A DNA stretch of 38,473 nucleotides from Methanomassiliicoccales archaeon (GTDB taxonomy: Archaea > Thermoplasmatota > Thermoplasmata > Methanomassiliicoccales > UBA472). The stretch lies in NCBI GenBank assembly GCA_016926075.1, contig JAFGPG010000001.1:1-38473 (forward strand). The letters are read 5' to 3'. The notes beneath the pieces were generated by a model, which had not been told where the DNA came from, made no database searches, and was given only the letters and a program-made list of their open reading frames with translations. Shown piece after piece: positions 15,609 through 23,646 of this stretch; position 1 is the first letter of the stretch; each line of letters starts with the position of its first letter. Position numbers and translations under genes: made by a program.

Positions 15609-16919
15609 ATGGTCCTCGTACTGACCGTGGCCGGCTCAGATTCCGTGGGCGGGGCAGGTGTGGAGGCCGACCTCAAGGCCGTCGCCTCCATGGGCGGGCA
15701 TGGGGCGGTGGCGTTGACCGCGATCACCGCACAGAACACAGTCCAGGTGCGCAAGGTCTTCCCTCTTCCCCCCGAACAGGTCACCGCACAGATCATGGCG
15801 GTGATGGAGGACACCTCACCCGGGGCGGTGAAGACCGGCATGCTGTACTCCCCGTCTATAGTGTTGGCCGTGGCCCCCCTGTTGGAGGAGCTGGGAGCGC
15901 CCCTGGTGGTCGATCCGGTCCTCTTCGCGGGAGCGGGCAGCCCCTTGCATCGGGAGGGTCTGGCTGAGTCCCTGGTCCAGGACCTCTTCCCATTGGCCAC
16001 CATAATAACCCCCAACCGGGAGGAGGCCGAGGCCCTTTCCGGATTGGACATCTCCGGACCGGAGTCCCTGGACCAGGTGGGGGCCCGGCTTCTGGAGAGC
16101 GGGACCCAGGGAGTTCTTTTGAAAGGTGGGCATATGGGAGGGGCAATGGCGGTGGACATCCTGTACACGGCCGATGGTACCTATGAGTTCGCATCGCCCC
16201 GGCTGGACCGCAAGGTGCACGGTGCGGGATGCACCCTGGCCTCCTTCATCGCCTGCGGTCTGGCATTGGGAATGTCCCTGCGTGACGCGGTGCGGGAGGC
16301 CAAACGGCGCATCTACGACTCCATAGCTATGTCCCTGCCCGTGGGTCAGGGCATGGACTGCATCAATCCATTGGCCACGCTGTACAAGGAGGCCATGAGG
16401 TCCCGGGTCCTGGATGCGGTTAGGGCCGGGGTGAGGGAGCTCGAGGAGCGCCTCCCTCCGGAACTGGTCCCGGAGGTGGGCATGAACCTGGCCTACGCCC
16501 TTCCCTATCCCCAGGGGTATGACGAGGTGTGCGGGGTGCAGGGCAGGCTGGTGCGGGCCGGGGAGCGGGTGAGGATGGCCGGGGAGGTGTGCTTCGGGGG
16601 GAGCAGGCATATCGCCAGGGTGGTCATGGCCGCCTCGGCCGCGGAGCCTAGAATGCGCTGCGCCCTGAACCTGCGGTTCAGCGAGGAAAGGATCGAGATG
16701 ATCAGGTCCTTCGGGCTACAGGTGGGGCACTTCGATAGGCTGGGGGAACCGGAGGCGGTGTCCTCCATGGAATGGGGCACCGCAGAGGCCATAAGGGAGA
16801 TGGGACATGTCCCGGACGTGATCTTCGATCGCGGTGGGCCGGGGAAGGAGCCGATGATCAGGGTGCTGGGGGAGGACCCTGGGCATGTGCTCTCGAAGGT
16901 CCGCCCTCTACTGAAGTGA
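15609..16919 (+). CDS. thiDN: HMP(-P) kinase fused to thiamine phosphate synthase (ThiDN)
   Basis: A 436-residue two-domain enzyme. Residues 1-255 are ThiD: LTVAGSDSVGGAGVEADLK near 4-22 binds the pyrimidine, and VHGAGCTLASFIACGLA near 204-220 is the anion hole of ribokinase-type kinases with the catalytic Asp position replaced by Ala in GAGC. Residues 265-436 are ThiN, seen from PEVGMNLAYALPYPQGYDEVCGV through GGSRHIARVV to VIFDRGGPGKEPM. ThiD phosphorylates hydroxymethylpyrimidine twice, and ThiN joins HMP-PP with the thiazole phosphate, replacing bacterial ThiE. ATG 15609 fits the TATA box. Most ThiD/ribokinase members have GTGC or GAGD, so the Asp question deserves attention. Confidence 0.93.
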   Translation: MVLVLTVAGSDSVGGAGVEADLKAVASMGGHGAVALTAITAQNTVQVRKVFPLPPEQVTAQIMAVMEDTSPGAVKTGMLYSPSIVLAVAPLLEELGAPLVVDPVLFAGAGSPLHREGLAESLVQDLFPLATIITPNREEAEALSGLDISGPESLDQVGARLLESGTQGVLLKGGHMGGAMAVDILYTADGTYEFASPRLDRKVHGAGCTLASFIACGLALGMSLRDAVREAKRRIYDSIAMSLPVGQGMDCINPLATLYKEAMRSRVLDAVRAGVRELEERLPPELVPEVGMNLAYALPYPQGYDEVCGVQGRLVRAGERVRMAGEVCFGGSRHIARVVMAASAAEPRMRCALNLRFSEERIEMIRSFGLQVGHFDRLGEPEAVSSMEWGTAEAIREMGHVPDVIFDRGGPGKEPMIRVLGEDPGHVLSKVRPLLK

Positions 16920-16929
16920 GGTTGATAGA

Positions 16930-18099
16930 CTGAAGATAGCCATGTTCACCGATTCCTACCTTCCCACCCGGGACGGTGTGGTCACCTCACTGCTCCTGAC
17001 CAAGAGGGAGCTGGAGAGGATGGGGCATCAGGTGTACATCTTCGCTCCCTGTCCGGCCAAGGGCGGTGAGCGCGAGGAAGGTGTCCATTACTTCAGGTCC
17101 ATCGGGTTCAACAGGTACTCCGGATACCGCATACCTCTCTTCCCCACCAACAAGTGCGAGATACTGACCCATCTGGATGTGGACGTCATACACGTGCATG
17201 GGCTCATGTTCCAGGCTGTGAGGAGCCTGTTGGCCGGCCGGGCCTTGGGCAAGCCGGTGGTGCTGACCTTCCATACCATGGTGACGGATGCGGCCAGGTT
17301 CTACAACTTCACTCCCTTCCCGGAATGGGTGGTCCAGCTGGGCCTGTGGAGCTATTTGCGCATCATATTGAGCCGCCCGGAAGTGGTCATCGCTCCCACC
17401 CACACCATCAAGATGGAGATTAAGCGCTACGCCCCGCACATCCGACGCTTCGAGGTCATCCCCACCGGGGTGGACCTGGACCGCTTCCATCCGGACATCG
17501 ACGGGGGCGCCGTTCGGGAGAGGTACGGACTGCAGGGAAAGAAGGTCATACTGCATCTGGGCCGCATCGCCTGGGAGAAGAACATCGACCTGGTGCTGAG
17601 GGGCTTCACCAGATTGCTGCGCCGGGAGCCGGAGGCCGTATTGGTGATGGTGGGGGAGGGGCCGGCCAAGGAGCACCTGCAGGAGCTGGCCCGCGAGCTG
17701 AACGTTGAGGACAAGGTCCTGTTCACCGGCTTCGTCCCGGATGACGAGCTGCCACAGTTCTACGCCGCCTGCGACGTCCTGACCCTGGCCAGCAAGTTCG
17801 AGACCCAGGGCCTGGTCATCCTGGAGGCCATGGCCTTGGGGAAACCGGTGTCCGGTATCCGCTATCGGGCGGTGGAGGAGCTGATCAGGGAGGGCGAGAA
17901 CGGTGAGCTGTTCAACGAGACCCCTCAGAGCTGGGCCTCGGCCACCTTGCGTTTATTGAGGGACCCGGAAAGATATCGGGAGGGGGCCTTGGCCAGGGCC
18001 AACGAGTTCTCTGCTGGTCAGTGGACCACCAGGCTCGTGGACATATACAGGTACGCCGTGCAGAGCAAGGCGGCCAGGGTGGGCAGAAAGGTTTTATAA
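16930..18099 (+). CDS. GT4-family glycosyltransferase
   Basis: A GT-B fold retaining glycosyltransferase of about 389 residues, similar to diacylglycerol glucosyltransferases and PimB-like enzymes. Motifs are MFTDSYLPTRDGVVTS at the N-terminus, VIPTGVDLDRFHPD in the linker, LGRIAWEKNIDL, and the EX7E element in KFETQGLVILEAMA. The first ATG (16942) would cut into the first beta strand. A CTG at 16930 restores KIAMFTD and has GAGGT 7 bases upstream, so CTG is taken as the start; 16942 is the cautious alternative. It begins 10 bases after thiDN and is probably cotranscribed. A role in glycolipid or S-layer glycan synthesis is inferred. Confidence 0.88.
   Translation: MKIAMFTDSYLPTRDGVVTSLLLTKRELERMGHQVYIFAPCPAKGGEREEGVHYFRSIGFNRYSGYRIPLFPTNKCEILTHLDVDVIHVHGLMFQAVRSLLAGRALGKPVVLTFHTMVTDAARFYNFTPFPEWVVQLGLWSYLRIILSRPEVVIAPTHTIKMEIKRYAPHIRRFEVIPTGVDLDRFHPDIDGGAVRERYGLQGKKVILHLGRIAWEKNIDLVLRGFTRLLRREPEAVLVMVGEGPAKEHLQELARELNVEDKVLFTGFVPDDELPQFYAACDVLTLASKFETQGLVILEAMALGKPVSGIRYRAVEELIREGENGELFNETPQSWASATLRLLRDPERYREGALARANEFSAGQWTTRLVDIYRYAVQSKAARVGRKVL
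18092..18099 (+). promoter_or_regulatory. TATA box of the membrane protein gene at 18122
   Basis: TTTTATAA, overlapping the last codons of the glycosyltransferase, is centred 26 bases before ATG 18122. This predicts a leaderless message for the membrane protein. Confidence 0.55.
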
Positions 18100-18100
18100 A

Positions 18101-18119
18101 CATCTGGGCGTACCAGATG
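18101..18119. promoter_or_regulatory. Candidate operator between TATA box and start
   Basis: CATCTGG-GCGTA-CCAGATG, a perfect 7-bp inverted repeat with a 5-bp spacer, fills the space between the TATA box and the start codon at 18122. It could be a repressor site, or a hairpin ending the upstream transcript, though no T-tract follows. Confidence 0.45.
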
Positions 18120-18121
18120 GG

Positions 18122-18742
18122 ATGTTATCCCTCGGCGAGGCCTTCTATGGGTTCTTCTCGCCCCTGGGCCTGCTGGGTTGGCTGATGTGCACCTTCCTGC
18201 TCTTCTACATCGACGCCATCGTCTTTCCCACCCTTCCCGAGCTCTTCGTGGTCCTCTTCTACATGGCCGGCCATGGGACCTTGCCCGATTGGGAGCTATG
18301 GGCCCTTTTCGTGGCCGTCATAGCCCTGGCGGAAATCGGGGGGTTGACCACCCTGTACCTGGTGGTGAGCAGGGTGCGCGTCCCGCCCCGGGTGGCCTCC
18401 GTGGCGGACAGGTACCGGCGTTTCCTGCTGTGCACCGACGAGCGGATGATATTGCTCAATCGCGTGGCCCCCTTCCTTCCTTTCACGGGGGCCTTCGTGG
18501 CCATATTCGGATGGTCCTACAGAAGGTCGCTGTTCTATCTGGTGCTGGGTGGGACCCTCAAGTACGGGCTCATCCTGGCCGCCAGTAGCTATTTCCTCAA
18601 CTATCTGGAGAAGGGGGTGGCGGCCGATATCACCCTCATCATGGTGGCCATCATACTGGTCCTCAGCTTCATCGCCTCCGTCTACCGCAAGCGCAGGGCG
18701 GACAGGGAGGGGTGCGAAGGGCAACCGTCCTCGCCGCTGTGA
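18122..18742 (+). CDS. Polytopic membrane protein, VTT/DedA-like features
   Basis: A 206-residue membrane protein with five or six hydrophobic segments (about 8-30, 33-50, 58-83, 108-131, 134-160 and 166-188) and a short basic, Arg-rich C-terminus. The stretch RVAPFLPFTGAFVAIFGW followed by a helix ending in LKYGLIL recalls the Arg/Pro membrane-inserted loop of VTT/DedA-type proteins, but the match is loose and I do not assign it. A leaderless start at ATG 18122 is predicted from the TATA box. It follows a glycosyltransferase gene but has its own promoter and possible operator. Function is unknown; transport or lipid handling is conceivable. Confidence 0.7.
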   Translation: MLSLGEAFYGFFSPLGLLGWLMCTFLLFYIDAIVFPTLPELFVVLFYMAGHGTLPDWELWALFVAVIALAEIGGLTTLYLVVSRVRVPPRVASVADRYRRFLLCTDERMILLNRVAPFLPFTGAFVAIFGWSYRRSLFYLVLGGTLKYGLILAASSYFLNYLEKGVAADITLIMVAIILVLSFIASVYRKRRADREGCEGQPSSPL

Positions 18743-18877
18743 GGACCAGGGGGGCATCTCCCTTTGTCCACGATCGACCGGGGGCCCTCCCCTTCGATGG
18801 TGCGATGAAGAATGGCGGAGGATAGGAGCGCGTATAATGACCGAGCGAGGTACGCCCTCGGAAAGGGGACCGGTACC
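18743..18877. other. Convergent gap with no gene seen
   Basis: These 135 bases separate the ends of the membrane protein gene and the FKBP gene. No reading frame or RNA is supported. A short hairpin, CGAGG-TACGC-CCTCG (18845-18859), could aid transcript ending for the convergent genes, but lacks a T-tract. Confidence 0.35.
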
Positions 18878-19771
18878 TCAATCGACGATGGAGACCACGG
18901 AGATGATGAACACCAGGGTCTTGCCCTGAAGTTCGCTGTTGTAGTTCCTTACCGCCGTTCCGCCGGCGGTGTCCACCTGGATGACAAAGAAGGTGCTGGA
19001 GCCGTCCACGCCCTTGACCATGTCGCTGTCCGCATCGTCCAGCTGATGCTCGATGGTGATCCGGTCGCTGCCGCTATCGATGTCGGTGACCTGGACGTCC
19101 CATCCGGAGTCGCCATCCCCGTAGATGCGGTACTTCTCGTTGAGTGTTGGCACGTTCTTGACCGTGACCTGATCGGCCTGCACATCCCACTCCAAAACGG
19201 TCACCGGCCAACCGTAGAAGGGGTCGGTGACTGTCAGGCCGTTCACGGGGCCCACCCCATATTCGCTCTGGAAGGAGGAATAGGTATGGGTCTCCAGGAG
19301 GGGGACCGTCTCCACGAGATCGAACGAGATAAGCTTGGACTGGTCCATGGCGCCGTACGCCTCTTCCGGAGGGATCGTCACCGTCTTGGTCTCCCCCACC
19401 CTCATGCCCACCACCCCATTCTCGAACCCGCTGATCATCTCACCCTCGCCCACGGTGAAGGACAGTGGGGTATAGGAGCTCTCGCTGCGCAGGTTGAAGG
19501 ACAGGGTCTTGGGGTAATTGGCATCGTCGATGGCTATGGAGTAGTTGGAGGTGTCGAAGACCCGGCCGTCCGTCAGCTTGCCGATGTAATCCACCGTGAT
19601 GGTGTGCCCCATGGCCACCACATCACTGGTGGACTCCTCGGACTGGCCACCCTGATAGAGCATGATGACCACGGTGCTGGCGCTGACCATCAGCAGGGCG
19701 ATGAGAACGATGAGCAGGACGTTCACTGCGCCCGTGACGTCCCTTGCCAGCTTCGAGGACCTTGGGACCAT
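18878..19771 (-). CDS. Membrane-anchored FKBP-type peptidyl-prolyl isomerase
   Basis: A 297-residue protein with one N-terminal membrane helix (about residues 13-38, NVLLIVLIALLMVSASTVVIML) and a large outward domain. The FKBP core is seen as HTITVDYIGKLTDGRVFDTS, then SFTVGEGEMISGFENGVVGM and KTVTIPPEEAYG, with acidic and aromatic residues of the proline pocket retained. A long beta-rich insertion/extension follows (about 150-280). It is probably a folding factor for proteins outside the membrane. ATG 19771 is preferred over TTG 19783 because the TATA box at 19798-19803 puts the transcript start next to it. It differs strongly from the cytoplasmic SlyD-like FKBP at 2.1 kb. Confidence 0.87.
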   Translation of the reverse strand: MVPRSSKLARDVTGAVNVLLIVLIALLMVSASTVVIMLYQGGQSEESTSDVVAMGHTITVDYIGKLTDGRVFDTSNYSIAIDDANYPKTLSFNLRSESSYTPLSFTVGEGEMISGFENGVVGMRVGETKTVTIPPEEAYGAMDQSKLISFDLVETVPLLETHTYSSFQSEYGVGPVNGLTVTDPFYGWPVTVLEWDVQADQVTVKNVPTLNEKYRIYGDGDSGWDVQVTDIDSGSDRITIEHQLDDADSDMVKGVDGSSTFFVIQVDTAGGTAVRNYNSELQGKTLVFIISVVSIVD

Positions 19772-19797
19772 GCGTCCCGGCAAAATGATTACTTGAA

Positions 19798-19803
19798 TTT
19801 AAA
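19798..19803 (-). promoter_or_regulatory. TATA box of the membrane FKBP gene
   Basis: TTTAAA, within GGTTTAAATTC, is centred about 29 bases upstream of ATG 19771, so the message should be leaderless or nearly so. Confidence 0.55.
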
Positions 19804-19857
19804 CCTTGCTTACACCCCACCACAGGTCCAGATATCCAGGGGCTTTATCGGAATCGC

Positions 19858-19866
19858 TTATTTATA
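19858..19866 (+). promoter_or_regulatory. TATA box of thrS
   Basis: TTATTTATA predicts a transcript start near 19888, 17 bases before the thrS ATG, with a weak AGGCGA ribosome site between. Confidence 0.55.
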
Positions 19867-19904
19867 CACGTTGGCCATTACACATCAACCCACCAGGCGA
19901 TAAG

Positions 19905-21740
19905 ATGCGGACCCTCTACATTCACGCGGACTTCATGGAGTTCGAGGTCAAGAAGCCCACCCCCCTGGCCGAACCGATCACCGATGAGGAGAGAACGGGG
20001 AGGATGGAGGAGGTGCTAGTGGCCTTCCTGACCGTGGAAAGACAGGACCAGGACAGGGCGGTGCAGGTGGCATCCCAGGCCTCTCAGGACATCATGGAGA
20101 CCGCCCGAAGGGTGGGGGCGGAACGCATCATGCTCTATCCCTACGCCCATCTGAGCCCGGACCTTTCCGACGCTGAGACCGGCAAGCGGGTCCTGAGGGA
20201 GATGGAAGGTATCGTTTCCGATTCCGGTTGGCAGGTACATCGCGCCCCCTTTGGCTGGTACAAGGCCTTCAAGATCAGCTGCAAGGGGCACCCCCTCTCC
20301 GAGCTTTCCCGGGAGATAGTGGGGGAGGAGACCGAGGAGGCCCCCAAGGGCGAGGAGCGCTTCATCGTGCTGCTCCCGGACGGAACGGAGATGGCCCCCG
20401 AGGACTTCCAAGGGGGCACCGAATGCTTCCAGATCATGATGGCCAAGGAGGCGCTCAAGAAGGATTGGCCAGGTGTGGGAGAGGTCAAGTACACCCGCCT
20501 CTGCAGGAAGTTCGGTATCAACTGGGAGAGCATGAGCGATTCCGGTCACATGTGCTTCTCGCCCAAGGGAGCCCTGATGTTCGATCTGGTGGCCGACCAT
20601 TCCTGGAACGTGGTGAACTCCCTGGACCTGCCGGTGTACACCGTCCGAGGCACCAACATGTTCAGCCTGGACGAGGGACCGGTGGCCGAGCACGCCAAGC
20701 TCTTCGGGGACCGGCTGTACGTCATCAAGGGTGAGAAGCGGGACTTCGTCATGAGGTACGCCGCCTGCCATCAGCAGTTCGCCATGATGCGCCTGTGGAA
20801 CATCAGCTACAAGACGTTGCCCTTCGGGGCCTTCGAGGTGGCCGACTCGTACCGTCTGGAGCAGTCCGGGGAGACCATGCTCTGCTTCCGCACCCGGCGC
20901 ATGAACATGCCCGACCTGCACGTTGTGTGCGCGGACATACGGGAATCGGAGGAATGGTTCAGGCGTCTGGACCAGCGCATATACCAGGAGGCCGCATACC
21001 TGGGGCGGGACTACGAGATGCTGGTCAACTTCTCTTCGTGGGACGCCTACCGGCAGCACAAGGACATGCTCCTGAGCATCGTGCGTCAGCATGACCGGCC
21101 GGCCTTGCTCCACTTCTACCCCGAGGGGATCAACTACTACTGGACGGTCAACATCGAATACCATATTCTGGACGATATGAGGCGGGCTCGGGAGATCGGG
21201 ACGGTCCAGATCGACGTGGGCAACGCCGAGCGCTTCGGCATCACCTTCACCGATGAGACTGGCAGGAAGGTGTTCCCGGTCATCCTGCACTCCGCGGTCA
21301 TCGGCACCATCGAGCGTTACCTGTACATGCTCTTCGATACCGCGGTGCGGGAGGAACGTCAGGGTAAGGTGGGCACCCTGCCCACCTGGGTCCTGCCGGA
21401 GCAGGTGCGTTTCATGAGCGTCTCCGAGAACCACCTGCATAGGGCCAACCAGCTGGCGGACCGGGTGCAGCAGGCCCAGGTACGGGTGGGGGTGGACGAT
21501 CGCTCGGAGACGGTGGGGAAGAAGGTGCGCGAGGCCAAGCAGGACTGGGTGGCCTACGCCATCGTGGTGGGGGACAGGGAGCTCGATTCGGAGCTTCTGA
21601 CCGTCTATGACAGGGCACAGAACAAGAACGTGGAGATGAGCGTGGACCAGCTCGTGGAAAAGGTGAGGTCGGAGATCGAGGGAATGCCCTTCCGGCCCAT
21701 GTACATGCCCCGCGAGCTGAGCCGGCGGGTGGACTTCTAG
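19905..21740 (+). CDS. thrS: Threonyl-tRNA synthetase, archaeal type
   Basis: A 611-residue class II aminoacyl-tRNA synthetase. Residues 1-145 form the archaeal editing domain (MRTLYIHADFMEFEVKK), related to D-aminoacyl-tRNA deacylase, which removes mischarged serine. The catalytic core includes the motif-2 region (SYKTLPFGAFEVADSYRLEQ) and the TRRMNMPDLHVVCADI stretch typical of archaeal ThrRS. The C-terminal anticodon-binding domain (VRFMSVSENHLHRANQLA to RSETVGKKVREAKQDW) is complete. ATG 19905 matches the family N-terminus and the promoter. A glycosyltransferase gene follows 10 bases later. Together with tRNA-Thr(TGT) the window carries both partners of threonine charging, though not adjacent. 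Confidence 0.96.
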   Translation: MRTLYIHADFMEFEVKKPTPLAEPITDEERTGRMEEVLVAFLTVERQDQDRAVQVASQASQDIMETARRVGAERIMLYPYAHLSPDLSDAETGKRVLREMEGIVSDSGWQVHRAPFGWYKAFKISCKGHPLSELSREIVGEETEEAPKGEERFIVLLPDGTEMAPEDFQGGTECFQIMMAKEALKKDWPGVGEVKYTRLCRKFGINWESMSDSGHMCFSPKGALMFDLVADHSWNVVNSLDLPVYTVRGTNMFSLDEGPVAEHAKLFGDRLYVIKGEKRDFVMRYAACHQQFAMMRLWNISYKTLPFGAFEVADSYRLEQSGETMLCFRTRRMNMPDLHVVCADIRESEEWFRRLDQRIYQEAAYLGRDYEMLVNFSSWDAYRQHKDMLLSIVRQHDRPALLHFYPEGINYYWTVNIEYHILDDMRRAREIGTVQIDVGNAERFGITFTDETGRKVFPVILHSAVIGTIERYLYMLFDTAVREERQGKVGTLPTWVLPEQVRFMSVSENHLHRANQLADRVQQAQVRVGVDDRSETVGKKVREAKQDWVAYAIVVGDRELDSELLTVYDRAQNKNVEMSVDQLVEKVRSEIEGMPFRPMYMPRELSRRVDF

Positions 21741-21750
21741 AGGTGTTCCC

Positions 21751-22827
21751 TTGAGGGTCGTGCAGGTCAGTGCGTTCCACTATCCTTTCATGGGGGGGAT
21801 AGAGCATCGCATGCACCATGTCTGCAGCCGTCTCGGAAGGGACCACGAGGTCTTCGTTATCACCAGCCGTCTTCCGGGGACGGCGGAGCGGGAGAGCATG
21901 GACGGGTACACGGTCATCCGGCTGCCTTCCACCTTCATCGGCCTGTACAATCCCCCGTACGTGCGCATATCAGGGGTGAGGAAGGCACTGTGCGACCTGG
22001 AACCGGACCTGGTGGACCTGCACTATCGCTGGGCGGGTACGCTGACCAAGGCCGTCCTGGACTGCCCCACCCCCCGGGTCTACACCTGTCATAACACCAT
22101 CGGCGAGGGCATGGGCCTGGTCCATTACCTCAGCGAGCTGAACGACCGCCTTTTCCTGAGGCATCTGGGTCAGTTCGACAAGGTCATCTGCGTCTCCGAC
22201 TACATGAAGGCCGATGTGGCCGCGCGCGGCATCCCGGAGGACCGGTTGGTCACCATCTACAACGGCGTGGACCTGCCCAAGGTGAACGGCGAGGAGGGGG
22301 ACTACGTGCTGTCCCTGGGAAGGCTGGTCCGCCTCAAGGGACTGGACCACCTGATAAGGGCCATGGCCCGTACCGACGCCCAGCTGAAGATCTGCGGGGA
22401 GGGGCCGGAGAGGAAGAGCCTGGAGCGGCTGTCATATCGCCTGGGGCTCACCGATCGCATCGACTTCATGGGGTGGGTGAGCGAGGAGGAGAAGCGCGCC
22501 ATGCTTTCCCAATGCCGTATTTTCGTTATACCCTCGGTGCACGAGGCCTATGGCATGGTGGCGGCGGAGGCCATGTCCTATGGGAAACCGGTCATCGCCT
22601 CCTCCACCGGCGGATTGCCGGAGGTGGTGGGGGACGCGGGGATCCTGGTGCCGCCGCAGGACGAGGACAGATTGGCCGGTGCCATCAACGAGCTGAACGG
22701 GGACCCGGAGCGCAGGAGGGCCCTGGGCAGGGCCGCCCGGGAGAGGATGGGAGCCTTCACCTGGGAGGAGATCGCCAAACGAACCGCTGAGACCTACGCG
22801 GAGGTCGTCAACGATAGGCGTCGATGA
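21751..22827 (+). CDS. GT4-family glycosyltransferase (TTG start)
   Basis: A 358-residue GT-B glycosyltransferase. The N-terminal donor/acceptor half starts VVQVSAFHYPFMGGIEHRMH, with the GG loop usual in GT4 enzymes; the C-terminal half shows YNGVDLPKV, LGRLVRLKGLDHLIRAM, CGEGPERKSLERL, and the EX7E motif in VHEAYGMVAAEAMSYGKPVIAS. The start is TTG 21751, placed 5 bases after GAGGTG. It follows thrS closely and is probably cotranscribed, which looks like chance operon membership. The sugar donor and acceptor are unknown; archaeal members often build surface glycans or lipids. Its 3' end overlaps the convergent acetolactate decarboxylase gene by 20 bases. Confidence 0.9.
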   Translation: MRVVQVSAFHYPFMGGIEHRMHHVCSRLGRDHEVFVITSRLPGTAERESMDGYTVIRLPSTFIGLYNPPYVRISGVRKALCDLEPDLVDLHYRWAGTLTKAVLDCPTPRVYTCHNTIGEGMGLVHYLSELNDRLFLRHLGQFDKVICVSDYMKADVAARGIPEDRLVTIYNGVDLPKVNGEEGDYVLSLGRLVRLKGLDHLIRAMARTDAQLKICGEGPERKSLERLSYRLGLTDRIDFMGWVSEEEKRAMLSQCRIFVIPSVHEAYGMVAAEAMSYGKPVIASSTGGLPEVVGDAGILVPPQDEDRLAGAINELNGDPERRRALGRAARERMGAFTWEEIAKRTAETYAEVVNDRRR

Positions 22828-23557
22828 CCTGGACCTCGCTCAGTCCCACGCTCCACACCTGGCCCATCTCGAAGCTCACGTCCAGGACATGTCCCCCATA
22901 GGACAGGTCATCGCTCAGGAAGTGCAAATGGAACCCGGCGACGTTGACCTCCCCCAGCCCCTCATGGATCACGAACCCTATGAGCGATCCGCTGATATCG
23001 TGCAGGACCGTGGTCGATTGTGCGGCTATCACCTCGGCCAGAGGGGGATATGGCTCCTGCTGGCCCGGGACGCTACGTATGGTCAGCGATCCGAACTCCG
23101 TCTGGACGAGTACGGCGGACACGATGTGATCGCCCGCCTGCTCGTAGAACCGCTCCTGGAGCACCGTGTAGTTGCCGACATCGTAGGCCCAGAAGGCGTC
23201 GCCGGCATCCTCATCGAAATCGGCCACCATGGCGAAGGGTATACCGGTCCCCCGGGGTACCTCATGGGGCACCATGTCCGTACCGGCCCGGTAGGCGACC
23301 CCGTCCAGAATCATCATCTCCCCATCGATGCCCTCCACGGTGCCGATGCCGAGGCCCCCCTTCTCCAGCAGCTCCTCGATGGTGATCAGCCCGCGGTACC
23401 CCCCGGCACTGAGACTCGCGTATGTCGAGACCTGGAAATATCGAGCGTCACCGCTGAGGTCGTTGCCCTCCCCGGGCGCCATCCAGTAACCCAACAGGCC
23501 GCTGCTCGTCATCAACAGCGCCACCACAAGGACCAGCCCTATCCTCTTCCTCTCCAT
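22808..23557 (-). CDS. Exported or membrane-anchored alpha-acetolactate decarboxylase
   Basis: A 249-residue enzyme of the acetolactate decarboxylase family (BudA/AlsD), which turns 2-acetolactate into acetoin. Seen: the family start YQxSTYxSLxAGxYxGLITIEELL, GLGIGTVEGIDGEMMILDG, and the zinc site with three His in GFHLHFLSDDLSYGGHVLD (about residues 206-224). Residues 1-28 form a signal peptide or membrane anchor (KRIGLVLVVALLMTSSGLLGYW), so it should act outside the membrane. ATG 23557 is chosen over TTG 23566: a TATA box lies 26 bases upstream, predicting a leaderless message. No acetoin pathway gene is nearby. 2-Acetolactate is also the valine/leucine precursor, and the leu operon lies next door. 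Confidence 0.9.
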   Translation of the reverse strand: MERKRIGLVLVVALLMTSSGLLGYWMAPGEGNDLSGDARYFQVSTYASLSAGGYRGLITIEELLEKGGLGIGTVEGIDGEMMILDGVAYRAGTDMVPHEVPRGTGIPFAMVADFDEDAGDAFWAYDVGNYTVLQERFYEQAGDHIVSAVLVQTEFGSLTIRSVPGQQEPYPPLAEVIAAQSTTVLHDISGSLIGFVIHEGLGEVNVAGFHLHFLSDDLSYGGHVLDVSFEMGQVWSVGLSEVQVIDAYR

Positions 23558-23578
23558 GTGCGACAAATAATCTTGTCA

Positions 23579-23587
23579 GGTATATAG
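23579..23587 (-). promoter_or_regulatory. TATA box of the acetolactate decarboxylase gene
   Basis: CTATATACC on the minus strand is centred 26 bases before ATG 23557; no SD precedes the ATG, so leaderless translation is expected. Confidence 0.55.
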
Positions 23588-23646
23588 AAGTGAACAGGGT
23601 AGAAGGATGGGAGGAAAAGGTTTGAGGTCCGTGTGGGTACGCGCCC

